DNA of 64,000 bases. Origin: Bacterioplanes sp. Its GTDB lineage: Bacteria > Pseudomonadota > Gammaproteobacteria > Pseudomonadales > Oceanobacteraceae. The stretch spans positions 1 to 64,000 of the forward strand of contig JACUUC010000014.1 in the NCBI GenBank assembly GCA_014859445.1, written 5' to 3'. A model generated the notes under the pieces. That model worked only from the letters and a program-made list of their open reading frames with translations. It searched no databases and was not told the DNA's origin. Position 1 is the stretch's first letter, and each line of letters opens with the position of its first letter. The position numbers were made by a program, and so were the translations under genes. Of this stretch, positions 35,461 through 43,071 are shown piece by piece.

Positions 35461-36636
35461 ATGGCACTGACTCATACCGTGATTAAAAACGCCCCAGCCA
35501 AAGACAAGGACTACAAGCTGTTTGATGGCAAGGGTTTGTTTCTTCTGGTCAAGAAAAATGGGGCAAAATATTGGCGTCAGAAATACCAGCACCACGGTAA
35601 AGAAAAACTTTTATCTCTTGGTGTGTACCCAGAAATCTCGCTGAAAGAAGCGCGACAACAATCTGACGACATTCGGAGGTCTATTCAATTAGGACAGGAC
35701 CCCAGCGAGCTTCGCAAAGCAGCAGCGAGACCGGCTGAAGAACAGCAAACCGTTGAAACCGTCGCTCGTCGCTGGCATGAACTCAACACGCCACGCTGGA
35801 CACCACGGTATGCCCTGAAAATTCTCCAACTGTTAGAGCGCCGTGTGTTTCCAACACTAGGGGCAACGCCCATTAACCGTATTAGCAATGCCGATGTTCT
35901 TGTCGTACTGCGGAAAATGGAGCAAGAAAACATCCGAGAAACCACCCGCAAAGTACGCACATACCTACAGCAAATATTCACATTTGCCATTGCCGAAGGC
36001 ATTACCGAGCACAATCCGGCTACAGGCGTTATTTACGCAATGAAAGCGCTACCACCAGCCACACACCAACGTAGCTTGCCCATCAGTATGATGCCCGACT
36101 TTCTTGCAGCCATAGACAAAGACGACGGCCATCCAGTCGTCAAATTAGGATTACAACTACTCATACTGACCATGTGTCGTACCGGCGAAGTGCGCTTTGG
36201 TCGTTGGGAAGAAATCGACTTTGAGAACCGTCTATGGAGCATCCCAGCCCAACGCATGAAAATGAAAAATGACCACCTGATTCCGCTAAGTGAGCAAGCC
36301 ATTCGCATCTTACTTGAACTCAAAAAACACGCGCACGGGTGCCCATTTATCATGAGAACACCCAACAGCATGGACAAGCCCATATCTGAAAATGCTTTTT
36401 TAGTGTTAATCAAACGCATAGGCTACAAAGAACACACCACCACACACGGACTACGAGCCACAGCATCAACGGTACTCAATGAAGCTGGCTTTCGGGCCGA
36501 GGTGATTGAAAAGCAGCTGGCTCACGAAGAGCGCAATCAGGTACGCAAAGCCTACAATCGGGCAGACTACCTGGAAGAACGCAGAGACATGCTGCAATGG
36601 TGGGCGGATCAATTAATGGATGGAAACAATGGTTAA
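35461..36636 (+). CDS. P4-type tyrosine integrase
   Basis: 391 residues. An N-terminal DUF4102-type arm-binding domain (1-85, with LFDGKGLFLLVKKNGAKYW), a SAM-like core-binding domain, and a catalytic domain with Arg240 (MCRTGEVRFG), His329-x-x-Arg332 (THGLR), His355 (LAHEE) and the nucleophile Tyr365 (KAYNR). All catalytic residues are present, so it should be active. It sits 172 bases after tRNA-Arg and points into the island, the usual arrangement. Confidence 0.95.
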   Translation: MALTHTVIKNAPAKDKDYKLFDGKGLFLLVKKNGAKYWRQKYQHHGKEKLLSLGVYPEISLKEARQQSDDIRRSIQLGQDPSELRKAAARPAEEQQTVETVARRWHELNTPRWTPRYALKILQLLERRVFPTLGATPINRISNADVLVVLRKMEQENIRETTRKVRTYLQQIFTFAIAEGITEHNPATGVIYAMKALPPATHQRSLPISMMPDFLAAIDKDDGHPVVKLGLQLLILTMCRTGEVRFGRWEEIDFENRLWSIPAQRMKMKNDHLIPLSEQAIRILLELKKHAHGCPFIMRTPNSMDKPISENAFLVLIKRIGYKEHTTTHGLRATASTVLNEAGFRAEVIEKQLAHEERNQVRKAYNRADYLEERRDMLQWWADQLMDGNNG

Positions 36637-37519
36637 AGTACTAACTGCAACGATTTCAAAGGAACATACCAAAACCAAATGGTTTGACATCAATGAGATA
36701 GAATATGTCATTCAACAGCCCCTAGAAGATGCTTTTGCATTGGGGCTGCCTATCTATTACCAGCAAGATGGATGGCAGGAGGTAAATCATGCCGACATAA
36801 CGTATGAAAACCTGTATCTATCAGGACATTTCAAAATAAAGGAACTGACCTCTAAACGTATTTCCAGTTTTGACTATTATGATAGATTCATTGGCGTTGG
36901 AAGGGAGTTCAACATTACTTGCGTACTGCTGGCCGATGGCTACAATCAATTCCGTATCTCATTGGAATTCCAAGACCATATCTTTGAAATTCTGAATAAT
37001 ATCGAAGACCTGAACAGCCTCTCTCCATTGCTCAAGTTTTCCAAAAAAATTGATTGGGGAGATTTCGTTCACGGATTAATACCGACATCGATGCATGCCC
37101 TGAGCAGCCAAACGCTGAATCACAACATCGTTTGTTCAGAGCCAGCAATCAAAATTTACTGTGAGAAATTTCTCATCAAAAAATATGAAGAACGACTTGA
37201 GCATATAAAAAACTCAGCATTGCTAAATGATAGCACCAAAGCGGCCTTTACTGTTCCTCAGCATGTTCAAACAACCAATCATCACGAAAACGAACCACAT
37301 AAAAAATCTAACCACAGAAATGACGATGTACTATCAACGCAGGGGCGGAATGCACTAACAAGAACAGCGATAGCCTTAGCAAAATGCCTGGTTCCGGAGC
37401 TGAGCGATGTTCCGACAAATGAACAGTTGAACATGCTAATTAAATTGATGGAGGACGAGCACAACGACATCCCCTGCGACATTAAAACGTTAAAAAAGCA
37501 TCTCACCAGTCCTGATTAA
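36620..37519 (+). CDS. Hypothetical island protein
   Basis: 299 residues, start overlapping the integrase end. No catalytic motif seen. The N-terminal 190 residues are mixed alpha/beta (FDINEIEYVIQQPLEDAFAL, then VNHADITYENLYLSGHFKI). A polar His/Asn/Lys linker leads to a C-terminal helical region ending CDIKTLKKHL. Proteins with a similar C-terminal end (a helix pair, then xxRTL or xxKTL) are often found next to integrases and AlpA genes. Function unknown. Confidence 0.6.
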   Translation: METMVKVLTATISKEHTKTKWFDINEIEYVIQQPLEDAFALGLPIYYQQDGWQEVNHADITYENLYLSGHFKIKELTSKRISSFDYYDRFIGVGREFNITCVLLADGYNQFRISLEFQDHIFEILNNIEDLNSLSPLLKFSKKIDWGDFVHGLIPTSMHALSSQTLNHNIVCSEPAIKIYCEKFLIKKYEERLEHIKNSALLNDSTKAAFTVPQHVQTTNHHENEPHKKSNHRNDDVLSTQGRNALTRTAIALAKCLVPELSDVPTNEQLNMLIKLMEDEHNDIPCDIKTLKKHLTSPD

Positions 37520-37530
37520 AACTTGCCTGA

Positions 37531-37560
37531 GAACTTTCCAAGAACTTTCTCGGAACGTTC
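37531..37560. repeat. Three 11-bp-spaced direct repeats upstream of alpA
   Basis: GAACTTTC at 37531, GAACTTTC at 37542, GAACGTTC at 37553. Exact 11-bp period, about one helical turn. They lie 66-95 bases before the alpA start and look like binding sites for a small DNA-bending protein such as AlpA itself. Confidence 0.6.
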
Positions 37561-37591
37561 CAAACCTCACGAAAAGAGTTCGATTTACTTC

Positions 37592-37618
37592 CCCCTGTAC
37601 CAACAACGTCCACAGGGG
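37592..37618 (+). promoter_or_regulatory. Hairpin that covers the alpA ribosome site
   Basis: CCCCTGT (37592-37598) pairs with ACAGGGG (37612-37618) around a 13-base loop. The AGGGG in the right arm is the only Shine-Dalgarno sequence for the ATG at 37626. In RNA the stem would hide it. Confidence 0.55.
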
Positions 37619-37625
37619 ACAACAT

Positions 37626-37832
37626 ATGACCAAGCAAGAACCTACCAACCAACCACGCCTACTGCGCTGGAGTGACGTCCAGCCGCGTGTCGGTATTTGT
37701 CGCTCACAAGCCCACTACATGGTGCAACGCGGCGAATTTCCTGCACCCGTAAAACTCGGCGCTCGTGCATCTGCATGGGTAGAAAGTGAAATCAACGACT
37801 GGATCGAAAACCGTATCCAGACGTCCCGATAA
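37626..37832 (+). CDS. AlpA-family regulator / excisionase
   Basis: 68 residues, MerR-like winged helix: LLRWSDVQPRVGICRSQAHYM, then the typical FPAPVKLGARASAWVESEIN and DWIENRI. AlpA of cryptic prophage CP4-57 controls integrase expression and excision. Here it probably acts on the 11-bp repeats upstream or on the integrase region. Confidence 0.9.
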   Translation: MTKQEPTNQPRLLRWSDVQPRVGICRSQAHYMVQRGEFPAPVKLGARASAWVESEINDWIENRIQTSR

Positions 37833-37847
37833 AAGCAGAGGTGCATC

Positions 37848-38141
37848 ATGAGTAAACAACCCAAACAAAACTACGTCATCGCCCATCTGCTAGTCAGGGG
37901 AAGCATCACCAGCTGGGAAGCCATAACCGCATTCCGCCATACCCGTCTTGCTCACATTATTTACGAGTTACGAAATGGCGGTGCAAACATCAAAACCATC
38001 GACGAAATACACCACGGGGGTAAACACGCACGTTACATACTGGTAAATCGACAAACCTTGCTGGATGCGCTCTCACCCAAAAACAAAAAGGACATTTGCG
38101 ATTTACTGAAGGCTGCCAACGACCCCAACTTCAAACAATAA
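37848..38141 (+). CDS. Small winged-helix protein (HTH_39-like)
   Basis: 97 residues. The pattern LLVRGSITSWEAITAFRHTRLAHIIYELRNGGANI is shared with short phage and island helix-turn-helix proteins. Starts 15 bases after alpA with AGAGGTG upstream. Role unknown, probably transcription control in the element. Confidence 0.7.
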   Translation: MSKQPKQNYVIAHLLVRGSITSWEAITAFRHTRLAHIIYELRNGGANIKTIDEIHHGGKHARYILVNRQTLLDALSPKNKKDICDLLKAANDPNFKQ

Positions 38142-38166
38142 ATGCAGTTGGGTTCGTTCGCACACG

Positions 38167-38196
38167 ATGGCGACCGATACCTTATCGGTTAGCCAT
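38167..38196 (+). repeat. Intergenic hairpin
   Basis: ATGGC, G, ACCGATA, loop CCT, TATCGGT, TA, GCCAT: a two-part stem 26 bases after the preceding stop codon. No T-run, so not a clear terminator; may be a processing or protein site. Confidence 0.45.
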
Positions 38197-38233
38197 CCAC
38201 CACTTCAATTTCATCATGTAACGGTTAGCAACA

Positions 38234-38644
38234 ATGGCAAAAGACCGCAGAGCAAAAGCAACAGGCAAAAAAGGCAATGCTGCCTTTCTTGGCATTCCAC
38301 ACTGTGTTTTGAATAGCGATGCTTACAAAACCTTGAACGGCTGGGACGTTAAACTCCTGATTGATATTTCCGTGCAGTTCACCGGCTTTAACAACGGCGA
38401 CCTGAATGCCGTTTGGTCGCAACTGCAACACAAAGGCTGGAACTCCAAAGGCACCCTAAACAGCGCACTCAAAAAGCTGCAAGAAGTCGGACTCATCGAA
38501 CAAACTCGTCTAGGTGGAAAAAACCGTTGCTCACTTTACGCTATAACATGGCGCGCTATTGATGAATGCAAAGGCAAACTCGACGTGAAAGAAACGCAAT
38601 CCCCCAGCAATCGTTACCGTCTATACGGTCAAACCCAGCAATAA
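38234..38644 (+). CDS. Small replication-type winged-helix protein
   Basis: 136 residues: LGIPHCVLNSDAYKTLNGWDVKLL, then SQLQHKGWNSKGTLNSALKKLQEVGLIEQT, a winged helix where a beta hairpin (YAITWRAI) follows the recognition helix. It resembles small island proteins related to replication initiators. A direct relation to replication is an inference. Repeats that look like binding sites follow the gene. Confidence 0.6.
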   Translation: MAKDRRAKATGKKGNAAFLGIPHCVLNSDAYKTLNGWDVKLLIDISVQFTGFNNGDLNAVWSQLQHKGWNSKGTLNSALKKLQEVGLIEQTRLGGKNRCSLYAITWRAIDECKGKLDVKETQSPSNRYRLYGQTQQ

Positions 38645-38652
38645 AATCACTG

Positions 38653-38783
38653 CCCACTATGCGTACTAAGTTACCCGCTATGCGGGGCAGTGAACTCACC
38701 AACAAACACAATCACAACCCCAATTACTCGCTATGCGTACCAGTCAGCGTAGTTTTCACTGCGTCATTACCCGCTATGTGTAC
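38653..38783. repeat. Four copies of a CGCTATGCGTAC-type motif
   Basis: CCCACTATGCGTAC (38653), CCCGCTATGCGGGG (38674), CTCGCTATGCGTAC (38727), CCCGCTATGTGTAC (38770). Three are preceded by TTA. A weaker fifth copy (TTACCGTCTATACGG) is inside the end of the previous gene, near 38610. These lie in the gap before hsdR; no other gene there is convincing. Iteron-like. Confidence 0.65.
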
Positions 38784-38905
38784 ACCTTTATAGATTACCA
38801 AGGGTGCAGCCCAGCAAATACTTCAACCACCTGATAAACTCCAGTACACTATTGCTAATTAAATACTCAATGAACGAGGTTCGCCTCCCCGTTACTGGAA
38901 TCAGC

Positions 38906-41428
38906 ATGGACAAGCGCAGCCTGACTGAAACGGATATCCGTACCAAATTCATCACACCGGCCATCATCAAAGCCGGTTGGAATATCCAAACTCAAGTTTT
39001 AGAAGAATACACCATTGGCGCAGGCCGTATTCAGGTACGCGGTCGCCTATCCAGCCGCGGCGCACCACGACGAGCCGACTATGTGCTGAATTATCAACCC
39101 AACAAACCCATTGCGGTTATCGAAGCCAAAGACAACAAACACCGGCTGGGCGATGGTATGCAACAGGCACTGGATTACGCCGAGAAACTCGACATACCCT
39201 TTGCCATCAGCAGCAACGGCGATGGTTTTCTGTTTCACGACCGTTCTGGCCTGCTATTCAACCAGCCCGAAACCGAACTTACCCTCGACGAACTGCCCAG
39301 CCCAGAAACCTTATGGCCGTTGTTTCTACAATGGAAAGGCATCGGCATCGCCGAACAAGCCACCATCGAAGAACCCTACCACGACGATGGCAATGGCCGC
39401 ACACCGCGTTATTACCAAATGGTCGCTGTCAACCGCGCCGTCGAAGCCGTAGCAAAGGGCCAGAACCGCATACTGTTGGTCATGGCCACCGGCACCGGCA
39501 AAACCTACACCGCCTTCCAGATTATTTGGCGACTGTGGAAGTCGAAGCAGAAAAAACGCATTTTATTTCTGGCCGACCGCAACATTCTGGTCGACCAAAC
39601 CATGAACAACGACTTCAAACCCTTTGCCGGTGCCATGGCCAAGCTGTCACCCAATGCCGCCGGCATGGAACGCAACGGAAAAAAAGTCGACCTGCAACTG
39701 GCCGTCGAGCGCGGCAAAGACCGGGTGAACAAAGTCGATACGTCTTACGAAATTTACCTGGGCCTATATCAGGCACTCAGCGGCACCGACGAAGCCCGCA
39801 ACGTCTACAAACAATTCAGCCCAGACTTCTTCGATTTAATCGTGATTGACGAGTGCCACCGTGGCAGTGCCGCCGATGATTCTGCTTGGCGCGCCATTCT
39901 GGACTACTTCAGCGCCGCCACGCACATAGGCTTAACCGCCACGCCCAAAGAAACCGATGAAGTCTCCAACATCCACTACTTTGGCGAACCTGTTTACACC
40001 TACTCGCTGAAACAAGGCATCGACGACGGTTACTTAGCGCCCTACAAAGTCATCCGAGTCGACCTCGATAAAGACGTACAAGGCTGGCGCCCCAGCAAAG
40101 GCCAACGCGATATGCTGGGTCAGTTAATTGACGACCGCATTTACAACCAACGCGACTTTGACCGCACCATGGTCATGATGCATCGCAGCGAACTGGTGGC
40201 CAGCATCATCACCGAGTACCTAAAAGAAACCGACCCCATGCAGAAAACCATCATTTTCTGCGAAAACATCGACCACGCCGAGCGTATGCGCCAATTGCTG
40301 GTCAACCTGAACCCAGAGCAAGTTCGCAAAAACCGCAAGTACGTTATGCGCATCACCGGCGACGAACAAGAAGGCAAAGCCGAACTCGACCACTTCATCG
40401 ACCCCGAAGAACCCTACCCGGTCATTGCCGTCACCAGCAAACTAATGACCACCGGTGTCGATGCCAAAACCTGCAAACTGGTGGTGCTCGACCAGCGCAT
40501 TCAGTCGATGACCGAATTCAAACAAATCATTGGCCGCGGCACTCGCATTGACGAAGACTACGGAAAAACGTGGTTCACCATTCTCGATTTCAAAAAAGCC
40601 ACCGAGCTGTTCGCCGACGAACAATTTGATGGCGACCCCGTTATGATTTTTGAGCCGCAAAGTGGCCAATCGCCAGTGCCGCCCAATCAAGAAATAGGCA
40701 ATGATTTAAACGACGATGAAATCGACCCAATGCATCTAGCTGGCAACGGCAGCAACAACCCAACACTGCCCGACACACTGCAAGCCGAATCCAACCCTGG
40801 CTACCACGGCGGCAGTACAGCAGACGAAGACGACACCAGCGCACCGCGAACAAAATTTGTCGTCAACAACGTCACATTCAACATTGCTGGGCGCCGTGTT
40901 CAATACCTAGACAGCGACGGCAAACTGATAACCGAAGAACTCACCGACTACACGCGCAAAAAAGTACAAGAACAATACGCCACCCTAAAAGACTTCCTGA
41001 AAAGCTGGAACGACGCCGAGCGCAAACAGGTCGTCATCGACGAACTGGCCAGCCAAGGTGTTATCTGGGAAGAAATCACCACCGAACTGCGCAAAAAACT
41101 AGGCGACGAACCCGACCCGTTCGACGTGATAACTCATATTGTGTATGGCCAGCCAGCCTTAACACGCAAACAACGTGCAGCCAAAGCCAAGCGCCGCAAC
41201 TACTTCGACAAATACCAAGGACAAGCGCGCGCCGTGCTCGATGCCCTACTGCAAAAATACGCCGACACCGGCATTGGCACCATCGAAGACACCAAAGTGC
41301 TACAATTGCCGCCTTTTAACGAACTCGGCACCACCATGGAACTGGTCAAAGCCTTTGGCAACAAAGCGGGCTACCAACAAGCCCTGCGCGAACTGGAAGA
41401 CAGCCTGTACAACGACGAAGCCAGCTAA
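38906..41428 (+). CDS. hsdR: Type I restriction enzyme, R subunit
   Basis: 840 residues from ATG 38906 (MDKRSLTETDIRTKF); an upstream in-frame start at 38804 would run through the repeats. It has an N-terminal PD-(D/E)xK nuclease (ADYVL, then AVIEAK, about residues 58-75), superfamily 2 helicase motor with Walker A ATGTGKTYT and motif II DECHRG, motif VI (IGRGTRID), and a C-terminal helical part that contacts HsdM. Cuts DNA away from unmodified target sites after ATP-driven translocation. All motor and nuclease motifs are intact. 90 bases lie between it and hsdM. Confidence 0.93.
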   Translation: MDKRSLTETDIRTKFITPAIIKAGWNIQTQVLEEYTIGAGRIQVRGRLSSRGAPRRADYVLNYQPNKPIAVIEAKDNKHRLGDGMQQALDYAEKLDIPFAISSNGDGFLFHDRSGLLFNQPETELTLDELPSPETLWPLFLQWKGIGIAEQATIEEPYHDDGNGRTPRYYQMVAVNRAVEAVAKGQNRILLVMATGTGKTYTAFQIIWRLWKSKQKKRILFLADRNILVDQTMNNDFKPFAGAMAKLSPNAAGMERNGKKVDLQLAVERGKDRVNKVDTSYEIYLGLYQALSGTDEARNVYKQFSPDFFDLIVIDECHRGSAADDSAWRAILDYFSAATHIGLTATPKETDEVSNIHYFGEPVYTYSLKQGIDDGYLAPYKVIRVDLDKDVQGWRPSKGQRDMLGQLIDDRIYNQRDFDRTMVMMHRSELVASIITEYLKETDPMQKTIIFCENIDHAERMRQLLVNLNPEQVRKNRKYVMRITGDEQEGKAELDHFIDPEEPYPVIAVTSKLMTTGVDAKTCKLVVLDQRIQSMTEFKQIIGRGTRIDEDYGKTWFTILDFKKATELFADEQFDGDPVMIFEPQSGQSPVPPNQEIGNDLNDDEIDPMHLAGNGSNNPTLPDTLQAESNPGYHGGSTADEDDTSAPRTKFVVNNVTFNIAGRRVQYLDSDGKLITEELTDYTRKKVQEQYATLKDFLKSWNDAERKQVVIDELASQGVIWEEITTELRKKLGDEPDPFDVITHIVYGQPALTRKQRAAKAKRRNYFDKYQGQARAVLDALLQKYADTGIGTIEDTKVLQLPPFNELGTTMELVKAFGNKAGYQQALRELEDSLYNDEAS

Positions 41429-41518
41429 CCTAAACACGTCGAAACAAATACAATGCAGACGGCCCCCATCCATCATTGGGGCGGTGCTGCCAGCGACCAC
41501 AAAAGGCAAAACAACACC

Positions 41519-42985
41519 ATGAGCATCAGCAGCGTAATTAAATCCATACAAGACATCATGCGCAAAGACGTCGGCGTCGACGGCGACGCCCAGCGCATCG
41601 GCCAGTTAGTGTGGATGCTGTTCCTGAAAATTTACGACGACCGCGAACAAGAATGGGAACTGCTGAACGACGACTACCAAAGCCCCATCCCCAACGACTT
41701 ACGCTGGCGTAGTTGGGCCGCCAACCCCGAAGGCATGACCGGCGACGACCTAAAACACTTCATCGACAACATCCTGTTCCCCGGCCTGCAACAACTGCAC
41801 ACCGGCGGCGATGCCCGCGCCGTGGTCATCCGCAATGTGTTTGAAGACGCCTACAACTACATGAAATCCGGCCAGCTGATTCGCCAGGTCATTAACAAAA
41901 TTCAAGAAGGCATCGACTACAACAACTCCAAAGAGCGCCACGCCTTTGGCGATATGTACGAACAAATCCTGCGCGACCTGCAAAGCGCGGGTAACGCCGG
42001 TGAGTTTTACACCCCGCGCGCCGTCACCGAATTTATGGTGAACCGCGTCGACCCCAAACTGAACGACAGCGTGATGGACCCAGCCTGCGGTACGGGTGGC
42101 TTTTTAACCTGCAGCATCGAACACAAACGCCGCCACTATGTGCAAACCCCAAGCGACGAACAGATACTGCAACGCAGCATTCACGGCTGGGAGAAAAAGC
42201 CCCTGCCGCACCTGCTGGCCACCACCAACATGATTCTGCACGGCATCGACACCCCCAACCAGATTCGCCACGACAACACCCTGAACCGCCCCTACCGCGA
42301 CTGGGGTAAAAACGAACGTGTCGATGTGATTGTCGCCAACCCGCCGTTCGGCGGCACCGAAGAAGACGGCATCGAAAACAACTTCCCGGCCGAATTCCGC
42401 ACCCGCGAAACCGCCGACCTGTTCATGGCGCTATTTATTCGCTTATTGAAAGACGGTGGCCGCGCCGCCGTGGTGCTGCCCGACGGCTTTTTATTCGGCG
42501 AAGGCATGAAAACCCGCCTGAAAGAAAAACTGCTGACCGATTGCAACCTGCACACCATTGTGCGCCTGCCCAACGGCGTGTTTAACCCCTACACCGGCAT
42601 TAAAACCAACCTGCTGTTCTTTACCAAAGGCCAGCTAACCGAACACATCTGGTACTACGAACACCCCTACCCGGCGGGTGTAAAAAGCTACAGCAAAACC
42701 AAACCGATGAAATTCAGCGAGTTTGAAACCGAAATTGCCTGGTGGGGCACCGAGGCCGACGGCTTTGCCAGCCGAGTAGAAACCGAACAAGCCTGGAAAG
42801 TGAGCATTGCCGATATTCAGGCGCGCAACTACAACCTGGATATTAAAAACCCCCATGTAGGCGAACAAATCAGCCACGACCCGGACGAACTGCTGGCGCA
42901 ATACGCCCAACAGCAACAAGAGATACAGCAACTGCGCGACCAGCTGAAAAATATTCTGGCGGCCGCACTGGGTGGAGGTAAGTGA
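41519..42985 (+). CDS. hsdM: Type I DNA methyltransferase, M subunit
   Basis: 488 residues from ATG 41519 (MSISSVIKSIQDIMRKDVG). An N-terminal HsdM helical domain, then the N6-adenine methyltransferase with DPACGTGGFL (SAM motif I, about 208) and ANPPFGG (motif IV, about 285). Protects host DNA by methylating adenine in the HsdS target. The C-terminal coiled coil (QQQQEIQQLRDQLKNILA) is as expected for HsdS contact. Confidence 0.95.
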   Translation: MSISSVIKSIQDIMRKDVGVDGDAQRIGQLVWMLFLKIYDDREQEWELLNDDYQSPIPNDLRWRSWAANPEGMTGDDLKHFIDNILFPGLQQLHTGGDARAVVIRNVFEDAYNYMKSGQLIRQVINKIQEGIDYNNSKERHAFGDMYEQILRDLQSAGNAGEFYTPRAVTEFMVNRVDPKLNDSVMDPACGTGGFLTCSIEHKRRHYVQTPSDEQILQRSIHGWEKKPLPHLLATTNMILHGIDTPNQIRHDNTLNRPYRDWGKNERVDVIVANPPFGGTEEDGIENNFPAEFRTRETADLFMALFIRLLKDGGRAAVVLPDGFLFGEGMKTRLKEKLLTDCNLHTIVRLPNGVFNPYTGIKTNLLFFTKGQLTEHIWYYEHPYPAGVKSYSKTKPMKFSEFETEIAWWGTEADGFASRVETEQAWKVSIADIQARNYNLDIKNPHVGEQISHDPDELLAQYAQQQQEIQQLRDQLKNILAAALGGGK

Positions 42986-42987
42986 CC

Positions 42988-43071
42988 ATGCACTACCCAC
43001 ACGCCTTTTTTTATAGCGTCGGAAAACCCTCCGCCACCGGTTCAGACTACGTTGCCGGGGGTAAGCCATGA
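42988..43071 (+). CDS. 27-residue ORF between hsdM and hsdS
   Basis: Starts 2 bases after the hsdM stop, with GGAGG nine bases upstream (the best ribosome site in the operon), and its stop overlaps the hsdS ATG by four bases (ATGA). It encodes MHYPHAFFYSVGKPSATG followed by nine more residues. The arrangement suggests a coupling leader for hsdS rather than a functional protein, but a short peptide cannot be excluded. Confidence 0.5.
   Translation: MHYPHAFFYSVGKPSATGSDYVAGGKP

Noticed and set aside
41468-41486. Hairpin between hsdR and hsdM as a terminator
   Set aside because: A short GGGG/CCCC pairing without T-run; hsdM needs no separate stop signal before it and the match could be chance.
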